DNA of 64,000 nt from Pseudomonas sp. R28(2017) (GCF_002112505.1 NZ_NEHW01000017.1:1-64000); one strand, 5' to 3'. Counted from the first letter of the stretch, positions 16,902 through 26,626 are shown. Translations and numbers: made by a program. Notes: generated from the sequence alone by a model not told the origin.

Positions 16902-17542
16902 GCACGCCCGCGCTGGCCGACGAGCTGGGCCTGTGCCTGTGCCACGGTTGTGGGCATGCCTGCGAACTGGGCGGTCATGCGCATGAGTGCGAACGCTGCG
17001 GCGCGCCGCTGCACCGGCGCAAGACCAACGCCATCGCCCGTGGCTGGGCGTTCCTGGTGGCGGCGCTGGTGTTCTACGTACCGGCCAACCTGCTGCCGGT
17101 GATGCACACCGAAATGCTCGGCAGTGGCAGCGACAGCACCATCGGTGGTGGCGTGGTGGAATTCTGGGAGGCTGGTGCCTGGGACATCGCCCTGATCATC
17201 TTCATCGCCAGCATGGGCGTGCCGGCGATCAAGTTCTTTTCCCTGGGGTTGCTGCTGTTCACCGCCCAGCGCCGGTCGCGCTGGGCGTGCCGGCAGCGCT
17301 CGCAACTGTATCGCGGCGTCGAGCTGGTCGGTTACTGGTCGATGCTCGATGTGATCGTCGTCGCACTGGTGGCCGCACTGGTACAGCTGCGCGGCCTGGG
17401 CACCATCGAACCGCGCCCGGGCATCCTGTTTTTCGGCATGGTCGTGGTGCTGACCATGTTTTCGGCTATGAGCTTCGACCCACGCTTGATCTGGGATCAC
17501 CCTGGCAATGAGGGAGGCCGCACCGATGGCGCAAGCGAGTGA
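16898..17542 (+). CDS. pqiA: Paraquat-inducible protein A, second half-length copy
   Basis: 214 aa. Zinc-ribbon cysteines C15/C18 and C31/C34 precede the TM unit, which contains FYVPANLLPVMHTEMLG and FWEAGAWDIALIIFIASMGVPAIKF, both PqiA signatures. It overlaps the first copy by 4 nt and overlaps the 5' edge of pqiB by 17 nt, a strongly coupled operon. The pair of genes together equals one E. coli PqiA. Confidence 0.88.
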   Translation: MSTPALADELGLCLCHGCGHACELGGHAHECERCGAPLHRRKTNAIARGWAFLVAALVFYVPANLLPVMHTEMLGSGSDSTIGGGVVEFWEAGAWDIALIIFIASMGVPAIKFFSLGLLLFTAQRRSRWACRQRSQLYRGVELVGYWSMLDVIVVALVAALVQLRGLGTIEPRPGILFFGMVVVLTMFSAMSFDPRLIWDHPGNEGGRTDGASE

Positions 17543-19166
17543 CGCGCGAAATGGAGCCGGGCAGGCAGAGGTACGCACCCGGCGCTGGAATGTTTCACTG
17601 GTGTGGATCGTGCCGATCCTGGCGATCCTGGTGGGGGCTTCGCTGGTGGTGCGCAACTGGATGCAGGAGGGGCCGGTGATTTCGATTTCCTTTCGGTCCG
17701 GCGAAGGGCTGGTGGCGCACAAGACCCAGGTCAAGTACCGCAGCGTGGTGATCGGCGAAGTGACCACCGTGGACCTTGCCGAGGACCACGACAGCGTCAT
17801 CGTCAAGGTGCAGCTGGCCAACGATGCACGCTCGTTCGCCACCGAGGGGGCGCGCTTCTGGGTGGTGCGCCCACGGATCGGTGCGGGTGGGGTGTCGGGC
17901 GTCGATACCTTGCTCTCCGGCAGCTTCATCGGTGCCGATGCCGGTGAGTCGAAAGCCTCGGAAAAGAACTTTACCGGCCTGGAGCTGCCACCCGCGATCA
18001 CCTATGGCGAGAAGGGCAAGCGTTTCGTCCTGAGCGCCAACGACCTGGGCTCGCTGGATATCGGTGCTTCCATCTACTACCGCAAGATACCGGTGGGTGA
18101 GGTGGTGTCCTATGCCTTGCAGAATGATGGCAAGGGCGTGGACATCGGTATTTTCGTGCAGTCACCCTACGACGCCTTTGTCACCAGCGATACCCGCTTC
18201 TGGAACGCCAGCGGTGTCGACATGCAGATTGGCGCCAATGGCCTGAAGGTCGATACCGAGTCGCTGTCGTCGATCCTGGTCGGCGGGCTGGCGTTCGGCT
18301 CGCCCGACTTTGCCCCGGATGCCCAGGCCGCCGAGGACCAGGCCCACTTCCAGCTGTTCGCCGACCGGGAAAGCGCACTTTCGCCACCCAATGGCCAGGG
18401 GCAATACCTGCAATTGCGTTTCGACCAGTCCATGCGCGGCCTGTCGGTGGGCGCCCCGGTGGAGTTCAAGGGGGTAGAGTTCGGCAAGGTCACCTCGGTC
18501 AAGCTCGATTACGACCCGGTGAAGCAGATTTTCCCTGTGGTGGTGGATGCGGTGATCTACCCCAAGCGCCTCGGCCCGGTGCATCAGAAGATGCTGGCGG
18601 TGTTCAAGCATACCGAGGGTGACCTGAACGGTGCACGGGAGTTGATCGGCACCTTCGTCGAGCATGGCCTGCGGGCGCAAGCGCGCAGCGGCAACCTGAT
18701 CACCGGGCAGATGTTCATTTCCCTGGACTTCCACCCGGAAGCGCCCAAGGTGGTGTTCGACAGGACTGCCGAACCCATCGTGATTCCCACCTTGCCCGGC
18801 AGCCTGGAGATGCTGCAGGAGCAGTTGCAGCATTTTGTCGAGCGCATCGGCAAGTTGCCGCTGGAGAGCATTGCCAGCAACCTCGATGGCACCCTGCGTG
18901 ACCTGCGCGCCAACCTCAAGACGTTCAACAGCCAGACGCTGCCAGGGGTGAAAGCCACCCTCGACGACATGCAGAAGACCTTGAAGACGGCCAACGCGAC
19001 CATTGCCGACGATTCGCCGGAGCGCGAACGGCTGGGCGAAACGCTGGACGAGCTGGAACGCATGTCGCGCTCGCTGCGCGACCTGACCGATTACCTCGGG
19101 CGCCACCCCGAGTCGCTGATTCAAGGCCGGCCGAAGGCGGCCGGGGCGCAAGACTTGAGACCTTGA
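17526..19166 (+). CDS. pqiB: Intermembrane transport protein PqiB (MCE family)
   Basis: 546 aa, the same length as E. coli PqiB. One N-terminal TM helix (about 22-42) is followed by three MCE domains, seen as GLVAHKTQVKYRSVVIGEV, IGASIYYRKIPVGEVVSYAL and LSVGAPVEFKGVEFGKVTSV, then a long helical C-terminus that in E. coli forms a tube through the stacked MCE hexamers. It bridges the inner and outer membranes for lipid traffic. ATG at 17526 is chosen for the GGGAGG 9 nt upstream; an ATG at 17508 would add 6 residues. Confidence 0.92.
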   Translation: MAQASDARNGAGQAEVRTRRWNVSLVWIVPILAILVGASLVVRNWMQEGPVISISFRSGEGLVAHKTQVKYRSVVIGEVTTVDLAEDHDSVIVKVQLANDARSFATEGARFWVVRPRIGAGGVSGVDTLLSGSFIGADAGESKASEKNFTGLELPPAITYGEKGKRFVLSANDLGSLDIGASIYYRKIPVGEVVSYALQNDGKGVDIGIFVQSPYDAFVTSDTRFWNASGVDMQIGANGLKVDTESLSSILVGGLAFGSPDFAPDAQAAEDQAHFQLFADRESALSPPNGQGQYLQLRFDQSMRGLSVGAPVEFKGVEFGKVTSVKLDYDPVKQIFPVVVDAVIYPKRLGPVHQKMLAVFKHTEGDLNGARELIGTFVEHGLRAQARSGNLITGQMFISLDFHPEAPKVVFDRTAEPIVIPTLPGSLEMLQEQLQHFVERIGKLPLESIASNLDGTLRDLRANLKTFNSQTLPGVKATLDDMQKTLKTANATIADDSPERERLGETLDELERMSRSLRDLTDYLGRHPESLIQGRPKAAGAQDLRP

Positions 19167-19194
19167 AAGTGAAAGGCCAAAGGAGTGTCAGCTG

Positions 19195-19731
19195 ATGCAT
19201 CGAGTGCGCAACCTGTGTGGGGCCAGCCTGCTGATCTGGCTGAGCGGCTGCAGCAGCACCCCGAACAATTACCACACCCTGGTCCCGGCCCAGCCGGTGC
19301 AAGGCGGTAGCCAGCATGTGCAGGTGAGCCGGGTCAGCCTGCCGCCGCAGGTGGACCGCCCGCAACTGGTGGTGCGCCAGGGCAGCAGTGGCCTGGCCAT
19401 TCTGGAAACGGAGTGGTGGGGCGCGAACCTGGTGGATGAGTTCCGCAGCGCCCTGCAGGACATGCTGGGCGGCCCGGTGGCCGGTTCCAGCAGTGTGTTG
19501 CGGGTCGAGGTGCAGCGCTTCGACAGCGTGCCCGGCCAATACGCCTCGCTCGACACGCTGTGGCGTCTGAAGCGGCCAGGCGAAGCCGAAATCACCTGCC
19601 GCACCTCGGTCCAGACGGCTGCCGACAACAGCATCAACAACCTGGTCAACGCTCACCAGGCCAACCTGCGCAAGCTGGCCGAGGCCGTGCGGGCAACGGC
19701 GGCGCCTGGCAGGCCTTGCCCAACCACATGA
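19195..19731 (+). CDS. pqiC: PqiC-type outer-membrane lipoprotein
   Basis: 178 aa. Lipoprotein signal with lipobox WLSGC (Cys19). The mature part is the ABC-type transport auxiliary domain (PF03886): YHTLVPAQP, VSLPPQVDRPQLVVRQG, LDTLWRLKR. It anchors the PqiB tube at the outer membrane. 28 bp after pqiB, with AAAGGAGTGTCAGCTG just before the ATG. Completes a pqiA-pqiA-pqiB-pqiC operon. Confidence 0.9.
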   Translation: MHRVRNLCGASLLIWLSGCSSTPNNYHTLVPAQPVQGGSQHVQVSRVSLPPQVDRPQLVVRQGSSGLAILETEWWGANLVDEFRSALQDMLGGPVAGSSSVLRVEVQRFDSVPGQYASLDTLWRLKRPGEAEITCRTSVQTAADNSINNLVNAHQANLRKLAEAVRATAAPGRPCPTT

Positions 19732-19761
19732 GGCGGGTGAACCAGGGTACGGGGAGCCCGC

Positions 19762-21636
19762 ATGAAGTTACGTACAAGATTGCTCTGGCTGTTCGTGCCG
19801 CCGCTGTTGTTGGTGTTGTCGCTCGTCTACTTTGCGGCCCAAGGCATGCTGCTGGCCCGGCTGGACAAGCAGGACGAGCGGCTGTTGGTCGCCGAAGCCG
19901 AGCGCCTGCGTGCGTTGCTGGGTAACAGCTTCGAGCGTGACGCCAACCGCCTGCGGCAATGGACGCAGGCGATGCCGGGCGCGGTGCCGTCGGCGTTCCC
20001 GCTCGATGCTGCCACGCTGGGCCGCAGTGGCTTCGACTTCATTCTCTACTTCGCCAAGGGTGAGCAGCGGGTGAGCTGGCGGCCGCTGGACCTGACGACG
20101 CTGGAGCGCCCGGCCGGTGCGCCGGCACTGAGCCTGCAGGCACTGCATGACGGCGTCGCCGAACAACTGGCGCGCCTGCTGCAGCCTCAGGATGTGGCGC
20201 CCCCTGCGCAACTGCTGGCCGTGCTCAGGGTGCCGCTGATTCTGGTGGCAGTGGATACCGCACGCAGCGGCGAACGCCCCAGCGGTGTGCTACTGGCGGG
20301 GACGTTTCTCGACAGCAAGCGCATCGCCATGCTGCAACAGCAGCTGGGCGGTGAGCTCACCTGGCTGCCCTCGGCTACCGAGCAGGCGCGGCCAGCGCTG
20401 CAGGCCGAGCTCATGAGCATCGGCAATCGCCAGGTGGTCGATGCCCGCCATCAGAGCATCGACCTGCTGTTCCAGGACAGCCTGGGCGAGCCTCAGTTGC
20501 GCCTGCAACTCACCCGTGAGCGCCACCTGTACCTGGAAGGCGAGCAGCAGCTCAATGTGTTCCTCGGCGTGACGGGAGGGCTCATCGGCCTGGCCTGGCT
20601 GCTGATCTACCTCGCGCTGGACGTCACCTTGCTGCGGCGCATTGCACGCTTGCACCAGGAGCTGCTGGCCATCGGCCCGGCGGCGGCAGGCCGTCGCCTG
20701 ACCGACGACGGGCGCGATGAGCTGGGCAAGCTGGCGCGTGAAGCGAACCGTGCGCTGGACCGCCTGGAGCAGAGCGAAGCACGCGACCGGGCGATTCTCG
20801 ACGCCATGGAGGACGGCTACTTCGAACTCGACGAGCTGGCCAGGATCGAGTCGGTCAACCCGGCCTTCTGCAGGCTGCTCGGTTACCCGGCGGGGCAGCT
20901 GCTCGGGCGTACCTTTGCCTCGCTGCAGGAAGAGCAAGCGCCCACCACCTCGACAGAGCCGGTGATCGCAGAAACCGAGCCCGGCGCGCCGTTGTCGGCG
21001 CGGCTGCGGCGCGCCGACGGCAGCATCGGTCACTTCGAGACCCAGATCTCCAGGCGGCATAACGCCGGGGGCCGTCTGATCGGCTATCGCGGCATTCTGC
21101 ATGACGTCAGCGAGCATGTGCTGCATCAGCGCCAGTTGTTTGACCTGGCCCATCAGGATGCGCTGACCGGATTGGGCAATCGCAAGGCGTTCCATGAGGA
21201 CCTCGCCCGGCACCTGCACGGCGGTGCTTTGCCGCTGGCGCTGATCTTTCTCGATCTGGACCACTTCAAGCAGGTCAACGACCGCTTCGGCCACGATGTC
21301 GGCGATGCCTTGCTGGTGTGCATGGCCGAGCGCCTGTGCAATGCCCTGCGTCAACCGGGCAACGCCTATCGCCTGGGGGGCGACGAGTTCACCGTGATCC
21401 TCCCGGGCACCGAGTTACAGGCAGCCAACGCGCTGGCCCAGCGCTTGCTCAAGGTGCTGTGCCAGCCGGTCAGTATCAGCGGGCTGAGCATCGACTTCGT
21501 CACCCCAAGCATCGGCGTTGCCCTCGCGCCTGCCCATGCCAGCGAGGTGGATGCACTGGTCAGGGCAGCCGACCAGGCCATGTACCAAGCCAAGCGCCAG
21601 CGCGGGCGGGTCTGCGTGTATCAACCGGCTGAGTAA
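19762..21636 (+). CDS. Membrane-bound diguanylate cyclase with PAS domain
   Basis: 624 aa. TM helix at about 8-28, a periplasmic CHASE4-like sensor to about 265, a second TM at about 270-290, HAMP-like linker, PAS at about 345-455, and a GGDEF domain to the end. The active site GGDEF is intact at residues 539-543. The allosteric I-site is absent: RQPG stands where RxxD is expected, so product inhibition by c-di-GMP should be weak. No EAL domain. It starts 30 bp after pqiC on the same strand and may be co-transcribed with the pqi genes. Confidence 0.9.
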   Translation: MKLRTRLLWLFVPPLLLVLSLVYFAAQGMLLARLDKQDERLLVAEAERLRALLGNSFERDANRLRQWTQAMPGAVPSAFPLDAATLGRSGFDFILYFAKGEQRVSWRPLDLTTLERPAGAPALSLQALHDGVAEQLARLLQPQDVAPPAQLLAVLRVPLILVAVDTARSGERPSGVLLAGTFLDSKRIAMLQQQLGGELTWLPSATEQARPALQAELMSIGNRQVVDARHQSIDLLFQDSLGEPQLRLQLTRERHLYLEGEQQLNVFLGVTGGLIGLAWLLIYLALDVTLLRRIARLHQELLAIGPAAAGRRLTDDGRDELGKLAREANRALDRLEQSEARDRAILDAMEDGYFELDELARIESVNPAFCRLLGYPAGQLLGRTFASLQEEQAPTTSTEPVIAETEPGAPLSARLRRADGSIGHFETQISRRHNAGGRLIGYRGILHDVSEHVLHQRQLFDLAHQDALTGLGNRKAFHEDLARHLHGGALPLALIFLDLDHFKQVNDRFGHDVGDALLVCMAERLCNALRQPGNAYRLGGDEFTVILPGTELQAANALAQRLLKVLCQPVSISGLSIDFVTPSIGVALAPAHASEVDALVRAADQAMYQAKRQRGRVCVYQPAE

Positions 21637-22545
21637 TCAGCCCAAGGTCCTGCAGGTTTCCATCAACAATGCGCGTAGCCAGCGTTGGCCAGGGTCGCGG
21701 TCGCTGCGTGGGTGCCAGGCCAGCAGCTTGCTGAAGCCCGGGATCGGCACCGGTGGCTGCATCAGGTGCAGCCCGGCATGCCTGGCGACCAGGCGGCGCG
21801 GCACGACGGCGATCAGGTCGCTGGCCAGGAGCACTTCCGGAAGGATCAGAAAGCTGGTTACCGAAAGGCTCACCCGCCGCGTGCGGCCAATGTGCGCCAG
21901 CGCCGCGTCGGTGACGCCCTCGAATGCGCCCCCGGAAGACGACACCAGCGCATGGTCCAACGCACAGAAGCGCTCCAGCGCCAGGGTCGTGCCTGTGGCG
22001 TCGGGGTGGTCCGCACGCAGGGCGCAGACATACTGCTCATCGAACAACGCGGCGCTGAGCAGGCCAGGTGTGAGGGTGGGCGGGGTGAGCAGGGCGAGGT
22101 CGATATCACCGCGCTCCAGTTGCCCGGGCAGCGCCTGTTCATCGATGGGCTGCACTGCCAGGCGCAGGTTGGGGGCCTGTTGGCGCAGGGCTGTCAGCAA
22201 GGGGGCCACCACTGCACGCAGGGCGTAGTCGGTCGAGGCCAGCCTGACCGTCAGCTCGGCGGTTGCCGGGTCGAATTCCTGTGGCTGGAGCATCTGCCCG
22301 ATGTCGGCCAGCAGCCGCTTGACCGGTAACGCCAACTGCTCGGCGCGCAGCGTCGGGACGATCCCACGCTGCGCTCGGACGAACAGGGGGTCGTCGAAAC
22401 GCTCGCGCAGCCGGTTGAGCATGCCGCTGACGGCCGGCTGAGTGAGGGCGAGCCGGTCGGCAGCGCGGGTTACGCTACGTTCATCCAGCAGCGCATCGAG
22501 GGCTTTGAGCAGGTTGAAGTCGAGGTTTCTGATATCAGGATTCAT
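21637..22545 (-). CDS. LysR-family transcriptional regulator
   Basis: 302 aa. HTH in the first 65 residues (LDFNLLKALDALLDERSVTRA, LTQPAVSGMLNRLRERF), then a substrate-binding domain of the NodD/NahR-like subgroup. Its stop abuts the diguanylate cyclase stop with no gap. It is divergent from an SRPBCC-domain gene 88 bp away, which is the likely target. Inducer unknown. Confidence 0.85.
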   Translation of the reverse strand: MNPDIRNLDFNLLKALDALLDERSVTRAADRLALTQPAVSGMLNRLRERFDDPLFVRAQRGIVPTLRAEQLALPVKRLLADIGQMLQPQEFDPATAELTVRLASTDYALRAVVAPLLTALRQQAPNLRLAVQPIDEQALPGQLERGDIDLALLTPPTLTPGLLSAALFDEQYVCALRADHPDATGTTLALERFCALDHALVSSSGGAFEGVTDAALAHIGRTRRVSLSVTSFLILPEVLLASDLIAVVPRRLVARHAGLHLMQPPVPIPGFSKLLAWHPRSDRDPGQRWLRALLMETCRTLG

Positions 22546-22632
22546 GATGCTGCGGATAAAAGATCGCGATTGGTCTTATGTCACGCTAGCACCCATGATG
22601 AGCCCAGTCCATTCACACAGGTGCCTCTCAAC

Positions 22633-23130
22633 ATGAACGCGATCCATTGGCCTGAAGGCTTCGTCCCCGGCTTCACAGACAACTTCGTCAGCAACGAAAT
22701 CATCGTCGCCGGCCTCACGGCGGCGCAGGTCTGGCCCTGGCTCAGCCAGGCCGCGCGCTGGCCGGGCTACTATGCCAACTCGGCGAACATCTGCCTGCAT
22801 GACCATCAAGGCCCGGACCTTGCCGAAGGCGTGCGCTTTCATTTTGAAACCTTTGGCTTCCCGGTGCAGGCGCTGTGCAACGAATACCAGCCACCGCAGG
22901 CCGGCGAACCGGGGCGGATTGCCTGGCATGGCTGGAGCGGGGAGGGCGCCGAGCGCCTGGATGTGCACCACGCCTGGTTGATCGAGGACCTCCCAGGCGG
23001 CCGTGTGCGGGTACTTACCCAGGAAACCCAGAACGGCAAGCCAGCGTTGGCACTGGCCAAGACCAGGCCCAACCCGATGCTCAATGGCCACCAAGACTGG
23101 CTCGATGGCCTGATCGGCGCTGCGCGCTAA
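22633..23130 (+). CDS. SRPBCC-family (START-like) protein
   Basis: 165 aa, ATG at 22633 after ACAGGTGCCTCTCAAC. The helix-grip fold is suggested by FVSNEIIVAGLTAAQVWPWL at the start and the alternating strands that follow. Members bind hydrophobic ligands or act as cyclases and hydrolases. No signal peptide. The tryptophan-rich stretch RIAWHGWSGEGAERLDVHHAW lines the predicted cavity. Likely regulated by the divergent LysR protein. Function unknown. Confidence 0.72.
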   Translation: MNAIHWPEGFVPGFTDNFVSNEIIVAGLTAAQVWPWLSQAARWPGYYANSANICLHDHQGPDLAEGVRFHFETFGFPVQALCNEYQPPQAGEPGRIAWHGWSGEGAERLDVHHAWLIEDLPGGRVRVLTQETQNGKPALALAKTRPNPMLNGHQDWLDGLIGAAR

Positions 23131-23281
23131 GCCCAATCGGTGGGGAAAGGCTGGCGCATGGCCAATCCTGAGCCAGACTGTTGGAAGCACGCGGCCACCG
23201 ATGCCGCCGTGGCCCACGGGATGTGGCGGCTTTTCGCGACCACGCCTGGCCGCTGAATGCCACAGCTTCCGAGGGGTGTAG

Positions 23282-24094
23282 ATGATCGAGCGTTGTCGTT
23301 GCCGGTCTTTGCTGCTGTCGCTCTTCTTGCTTCTGCCGCCCGAGCTCGCGGTGGCAGAAGCGTTGTGCGGCCAGCTGACCGCTACCGGCAATCCGGAATA
23401 CCCACCGTATCTCTGGCGTGACCCGAACAACCCTGATCAGTTGATCGGGGCCAATGCCGACCTGCTCAAGGCAGTGGGCAAGGCGCTTGGGGTGGACGTG
23501 AAGGTGGTGTATGGCGGGCCATGGTCAAGGGCACAGGAGGAGGTGCGTACCGGGCGTATCGACCTGATGGCCGGGTACTTCCTGACCCAGGAGCGCCAGC
23601 AGCAGATGGATTTCATCAGCCCGCCGTTCCTGCGTACCCGCAGCGTTGTCTGGGTCCGTCAGGACCGTGCCTTTGACTATCACGACTGGGCGGACCTCAA
23701 GGGGCGCAACGGCGGGACGCTGGTCAGCAACAGTCACGGCCAGCAGTTCGACGACTATGCCAGGGCCAATCTCCAGCTCGAAGCCGTGCCTGGGGCCAGG
23801 CAGGCGTTCGAGAAGCTGCTGCACAAGCGCAACGACTACCTGATCTACGAGCAGTACCCCGGCATGGCGCTGGTGCACACGCAGGGGTGGGATGCGCAGT
23901 TGAAGGTGCTCGACCCGCCGGTATCCAGCGAGGGGCTGTACCTGGCGCTCTCACATCAGTCGAAGTGCAATCGACCAGAACTGCGCCAGAGGCTGGCTCG
24001 CAAGATGCAGGAGCTGGTTACCGGGCCGGTGCCGGAGCAACTGGTCGAGAAGAATCTGGAATTATGGCGGCAGCAGGTGGGAGGGCAGCCTTGA
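23282..24094 (+). CDS. Orphan periplasmic substrate-binding protein, family 3
   Basis: 270 aa. Signal peptide of about 25 residues (LLLSLFLLLPPELAVAEA), then the SBP_bac_3 fold: YPPYLWRDP, LIGANADLLKAVGKALG, GRIDLMAGYFLTQERQQQMDF. These proteins bind polar amino acids for ABC importers, but no permease or ATPase is adjacent. It may serve a distant transporter or act as a sensor. No operon partner is seen. Confidence 0.8.
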   Translation: MIERCRCRSLLLSLFLLLPPELAVAEALCGQLTATGNPEYPPYLWRDPNNPDQLIGANADLLKAVGKALGVDVKVVYGGPWSRAQEEVRTGRIDLMAGYFLTQERQQQMDFISPPFLRTRSVVWVRQDRAFDYHDWADLKGRNGGTLVSNSHGQQFDDYARANLQLEAVPGARQAFEKLLHKRNDYLIYEQYPGMALVHTQGWDAQLKVLDPPVSSEGLYLALSHQSKCNRPELRQRLARKMQELVTGPVPEQLVEKNLELWRQQVGGQP

Positions 24095-24103
24095 GGGCGT
24101 TGA

Positions 24104-25117
24104 CTACCCATCGACTTCCAGCGCCCGCTTGGCCTCACTCACGTTGACCTCCCCAGGCAACGCCACACCGTTCTTGGTCGCCAGGATTTCGGCCATCACA
24201 CTGACTGCAATCTCTGCCGGTGTCTTGCTGCCGATATAGATGCCAATCGGCCCGTGCAGGCGCTGCAAGGAGGCCTCGCTCTCGCCAAAATGCTCGATCA
24301 GTCGTTCCCGCCGCGACTGGTTGTTACGCCGCGAACCGATCACGCCAATGTAGAACGCCGGGCTGTGCAAGGCCTCGAGCAGGGCCAGGTCGTCCAGCTT
24401 GGGGTCGTGGCTGAGGCCGACGATGCAACTGCGCAGGTCCGGGGCGAACGCGCGTACCACATCATCCGGCATGCCGACGATCTTCTCCACGCCCGCCACG
24501 TTCCAGCCATCCATGTATTCAGGGCGCGGGTCGCAGACGGCCACCTTGAAGCCATTGAACAGGGCCATGGTCGCCAGGTATTCGGCCAGTACCCCGGCAC
24601 CGATCAGCAGCATGCGATAACCGGGGCCCAAGGTATTGAGCATGTGCCGGCCATCGAAGGCGAACTGCTCCGGAGCGCGGCTGGTGGCCAGGTGGACCTG
24701 GCCGTTCTCAAGGTCCAGCGCGCGGCGCACCAGGTTGCCGCTGTCCAGCAGCGGCAGCAGCTGCGCCAGGCTTTCCAGCGCCGGGTCGAATTCGAGAATC
24801 AGCTCGAGGGTGCCACCGCAGGGCAGGCCGAAGCGCTGCGCTTCATCGGCGCTGACGCCATAACGCACCACTTGCGGCAGGCCATGCGGCATGCCGTCGC
24901 CCTGATAGGCCGTGGTATAGCGATGGATAAGGTCATCCTCGATGCAGCCGCCGGAGACGCTGCCGACCACGCGGCCGTCGCCGCGCAGGGCCATCATCGA
25001 ACCCACAGGCCGCGGCGATGAACCCCAGGTGCGGGCGACGGTGGCCAGCAGTACGCGTTCGCCGGCCAGTAGCCAGTCGTGGGTGGTGCGCAAGACCAAC
25101 AGGTCGATGCTTTCCAT
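24104..25117 (-). CDS. XdhC/CoxI-family molybdenum-enzyme maturation protein
   Basis: 337 aa. The N-terminal XdhC_CoxI domain shows TWGSSPRPVGSMMAL and VGSVSGGCIEDDL with the conserved Cys, and the C-terminal Rossmann domain shows LLIGAGVLAEYLA and IGVIGSRRN. XdhC proteins protect, sulfurate and insert the Mo cofactor into xanthine-dehydrogenase-type enzymes. It lies downstream of the molybdenum hydroxylase genes on the same strand, separated from the cytochrome gene by a REP pair. It should mature that enzyme. ATG at 25117 follows AGGTCTCC on the coding strand. Confidence 0.88.
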   Translation of the reverse strand: MESIDLLVLRTTHDWLLAGERVLLATVARTWGSSPRPVGSMMALRGDGRVVGSVSGGCIEDDLIHRYTTAYQGDGMPHGLPQVVRYGVSADEAQRFGLPCGGTLELILEFDPALESLAQLLPLLDSGNLVRRALDLENGQVHLATSRAPEQFAFDGRHMLNTLGPGYRMLLIGAGVLAEYLATMALFNGFKVAVCDPRPEYMDGWNVAGVEKIVGMPDDVVRAFAPDLRSCIVGLSHDPKLDDLALLEALHSPAFYIGVIGSRRNNQSRRERLIEHFGESEASLQRLHGPIGIYIGSKTPAEIAVSVMAEILATKNGVALPGEVNVSEAKRALEVDG

Positions 25118-25142
25118 GGAGACCTCTGTTGAAAAGTAGATA

Positions 25143-25252
25143 CCTGTGCTGGCCTCTTCGCGGGCACGCCCGCTCCCACAGGTATCGCACCCATCTGGAA
25201 TGTTGTGCATTCCCTGTGGGAGCGGGCGTGCCCGCGAAGAGGCCAGTACAGG
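25143..25252. repeat. REP pair between cytochrome and xdhC-like genes
   Basis: Two well-preserved inverted REP units flank the short spacer atcgcacccatctggaatgt. Located inside the Mo-hydroxylase operon, where it could lower expression of the downstream maturation gene. Confidence 0.88.
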
Positions 25253-25261
25253 CAACATCAT

Positions 25262-26608
25262 TTACCGCATATGCAAGATGATCGGGCTGCTGCTGGCCGG
25301 GTCGGTGTGCCCGCGCAGCTTGCCCACAGCTTGTGCATCCACCGCGCCGCCGGAATTGCCCCAGGTGCTGCGCACGAAGCTCAGCACGTCGGCGATCTCC
25401 TGGTCCGACAGCTGCTCGCGGAACGCCGGCATGCGGTAGGCATCCGGCAGGCCAGCGGCGACGATACGCTGCGAGCCATTGAGGGTGATGTTGATCGCCG
25501 AGGCGTTTTCCGGGGCCAGGGCCGAGGTGGCACCGGCCAGCGGCGGCATCCACTCGGCCTGGCCCTTGCCGTCCAGGCCGTGGCAGCTGGCGCAGCGTGT
25601 GACATAGGTGTGGGCGCCAGGGCTGTCCAGGCGCGTGGCCGCGGAAACCGCCTGGTATTGCCAGGGCGCACCATCACGCTGGGGGTCACCGGGCAACGAC
25701 TTGAGGTAGTGGGCGATGGCGCCCAGGTCGTCGTCGCTCATGAACTGCGTGGAGTTGTTGAACGCTTCGGTCATCGACCCGTACACCACGGCATGCTGAT
25801 TGCGCCCGGTCTTGAGGAACTGCACGATCTCGGCCTCGCTCCAGCGGCCAAGCCCGGTGTTGTGGTCGCCGCGCAGGCTGGGCGCGTACCAGCCATCGAG
25901 CAGGGCGCCGGCGAGGAACGGCTTACCGGCTTCATCCAGTGCCTTCTCGTTGAAGGCCAGCCCCCGTGGCGTATGGCAGCTGCCGCAGTGGCCAGGCCCC
26001 TGGACGATATAGGCGCCGCGGTTCCACAGCGCGTCCTGCCCGGTCTTGGCCACGTACGGCGTGTCAGCGGCGAAAAGGCCATTCCACAGCGCGATGGGCC
26101 AGCGCAGGTTCAACGGCCAGGGGATATCGCTGGGGATGTTCGCCTGTTGTGCCGGCTGCACACCCTTCATGAAGAAGGCGTACAGTGCCTTGACATCGTC
26201 ATCGCTGAGCTTGGCGTACGACGGGTAGGGCATGGCCGGGTACAACCGCCGGCCACCAGGCGCGACGCCGTGGCGCACGGCACGGTCGAAGTCGGCCAGG
26301 CTGTAACTGCCGATGCCGGTCTCGCGGTCAGGCGTGACGTTGGTGGCGTGGATCGTACCCAGTGGCGTGGCCATTGCCAGGCCACCGGCAAATGGCTTGC
26401 CGTCGGGCAGGCTGTGGCAGGCCACGCAGTCGCTGAGGCGGGCGACGTACTCGCCCCGGCTGACCAGCGCAGGGTCGGTGCTTGTGGCGGGTTCGGCCGC
26501 CAATGGCGAGGCGGGTTCGCGGGTTACATACCAGGCCAGCAGGCCGGCCGCGACCAGGCACGGCACTGCCAGCCAGCCAGCGGCTCTGGCGAAACGACGG
26601 TGGGTCAT
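25262..26608 (-). CDS. Triheme cytochrome c, electron-accepting subunit
   Basis: 448 aa. One N-terminal membrane anchor/signal (about 10-28), then three class I heme c domains with CVACH (C61-C64-H65), CGSCH and CASCH, and Met ligand candidates such as in YPAMPYPS and AYRMPAF. This is the membrane-bound cytochrome of three-component aldehyde or alcohol dehydrogenases; it passes electrons from the Mo/2Fe-2S subunits to ubiquinone or a terminal oxidase. 18 bp after the Mo subunit on the same strand, clearly one operon. Confidence 0.9.
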   Translation of the reverse strand: MTHRRFARAAGWLAVPCLVAAGLLAWYVTREPASPLAAEPATSTDPALVSRGEYVARLSDCVACHSLPDGKPFAGGLAMATPLGTIHATNVTPDRETGIGSYSLADFDRAVRHGVAPGGRRLYPAMPYPSYAKLSDDDVKALYAFFMKGVQPAQQANIPSDIPWPLNLRWPIALWNGLFAADTPYVAKTGQDALWNRGAYIVQGPGHCGSCHTPRGLAFNEKALDEAGKPFLAGALLDGWYAPSLRGDHNTGLGRWSEAEIVQFLKTGRNQHAVVYGSMTEAFNNSTQFMSDDDLGAIAHYLKSLPGDPQRDGAPWQYQAVSAATRLDSPGAHTYVTRCASCHGLDGKGQAEWMPPLAGATSALAPENASAINITLNGSQRIVAAGLPDAYRMPAFREQLSDQEIADVLSFVRSTWGNSGGAVDAQAVGKLRGHTDPASSSPIILHMR

Positions 26609-26626
26609 GGGGCAGTCCTTGTCCGG

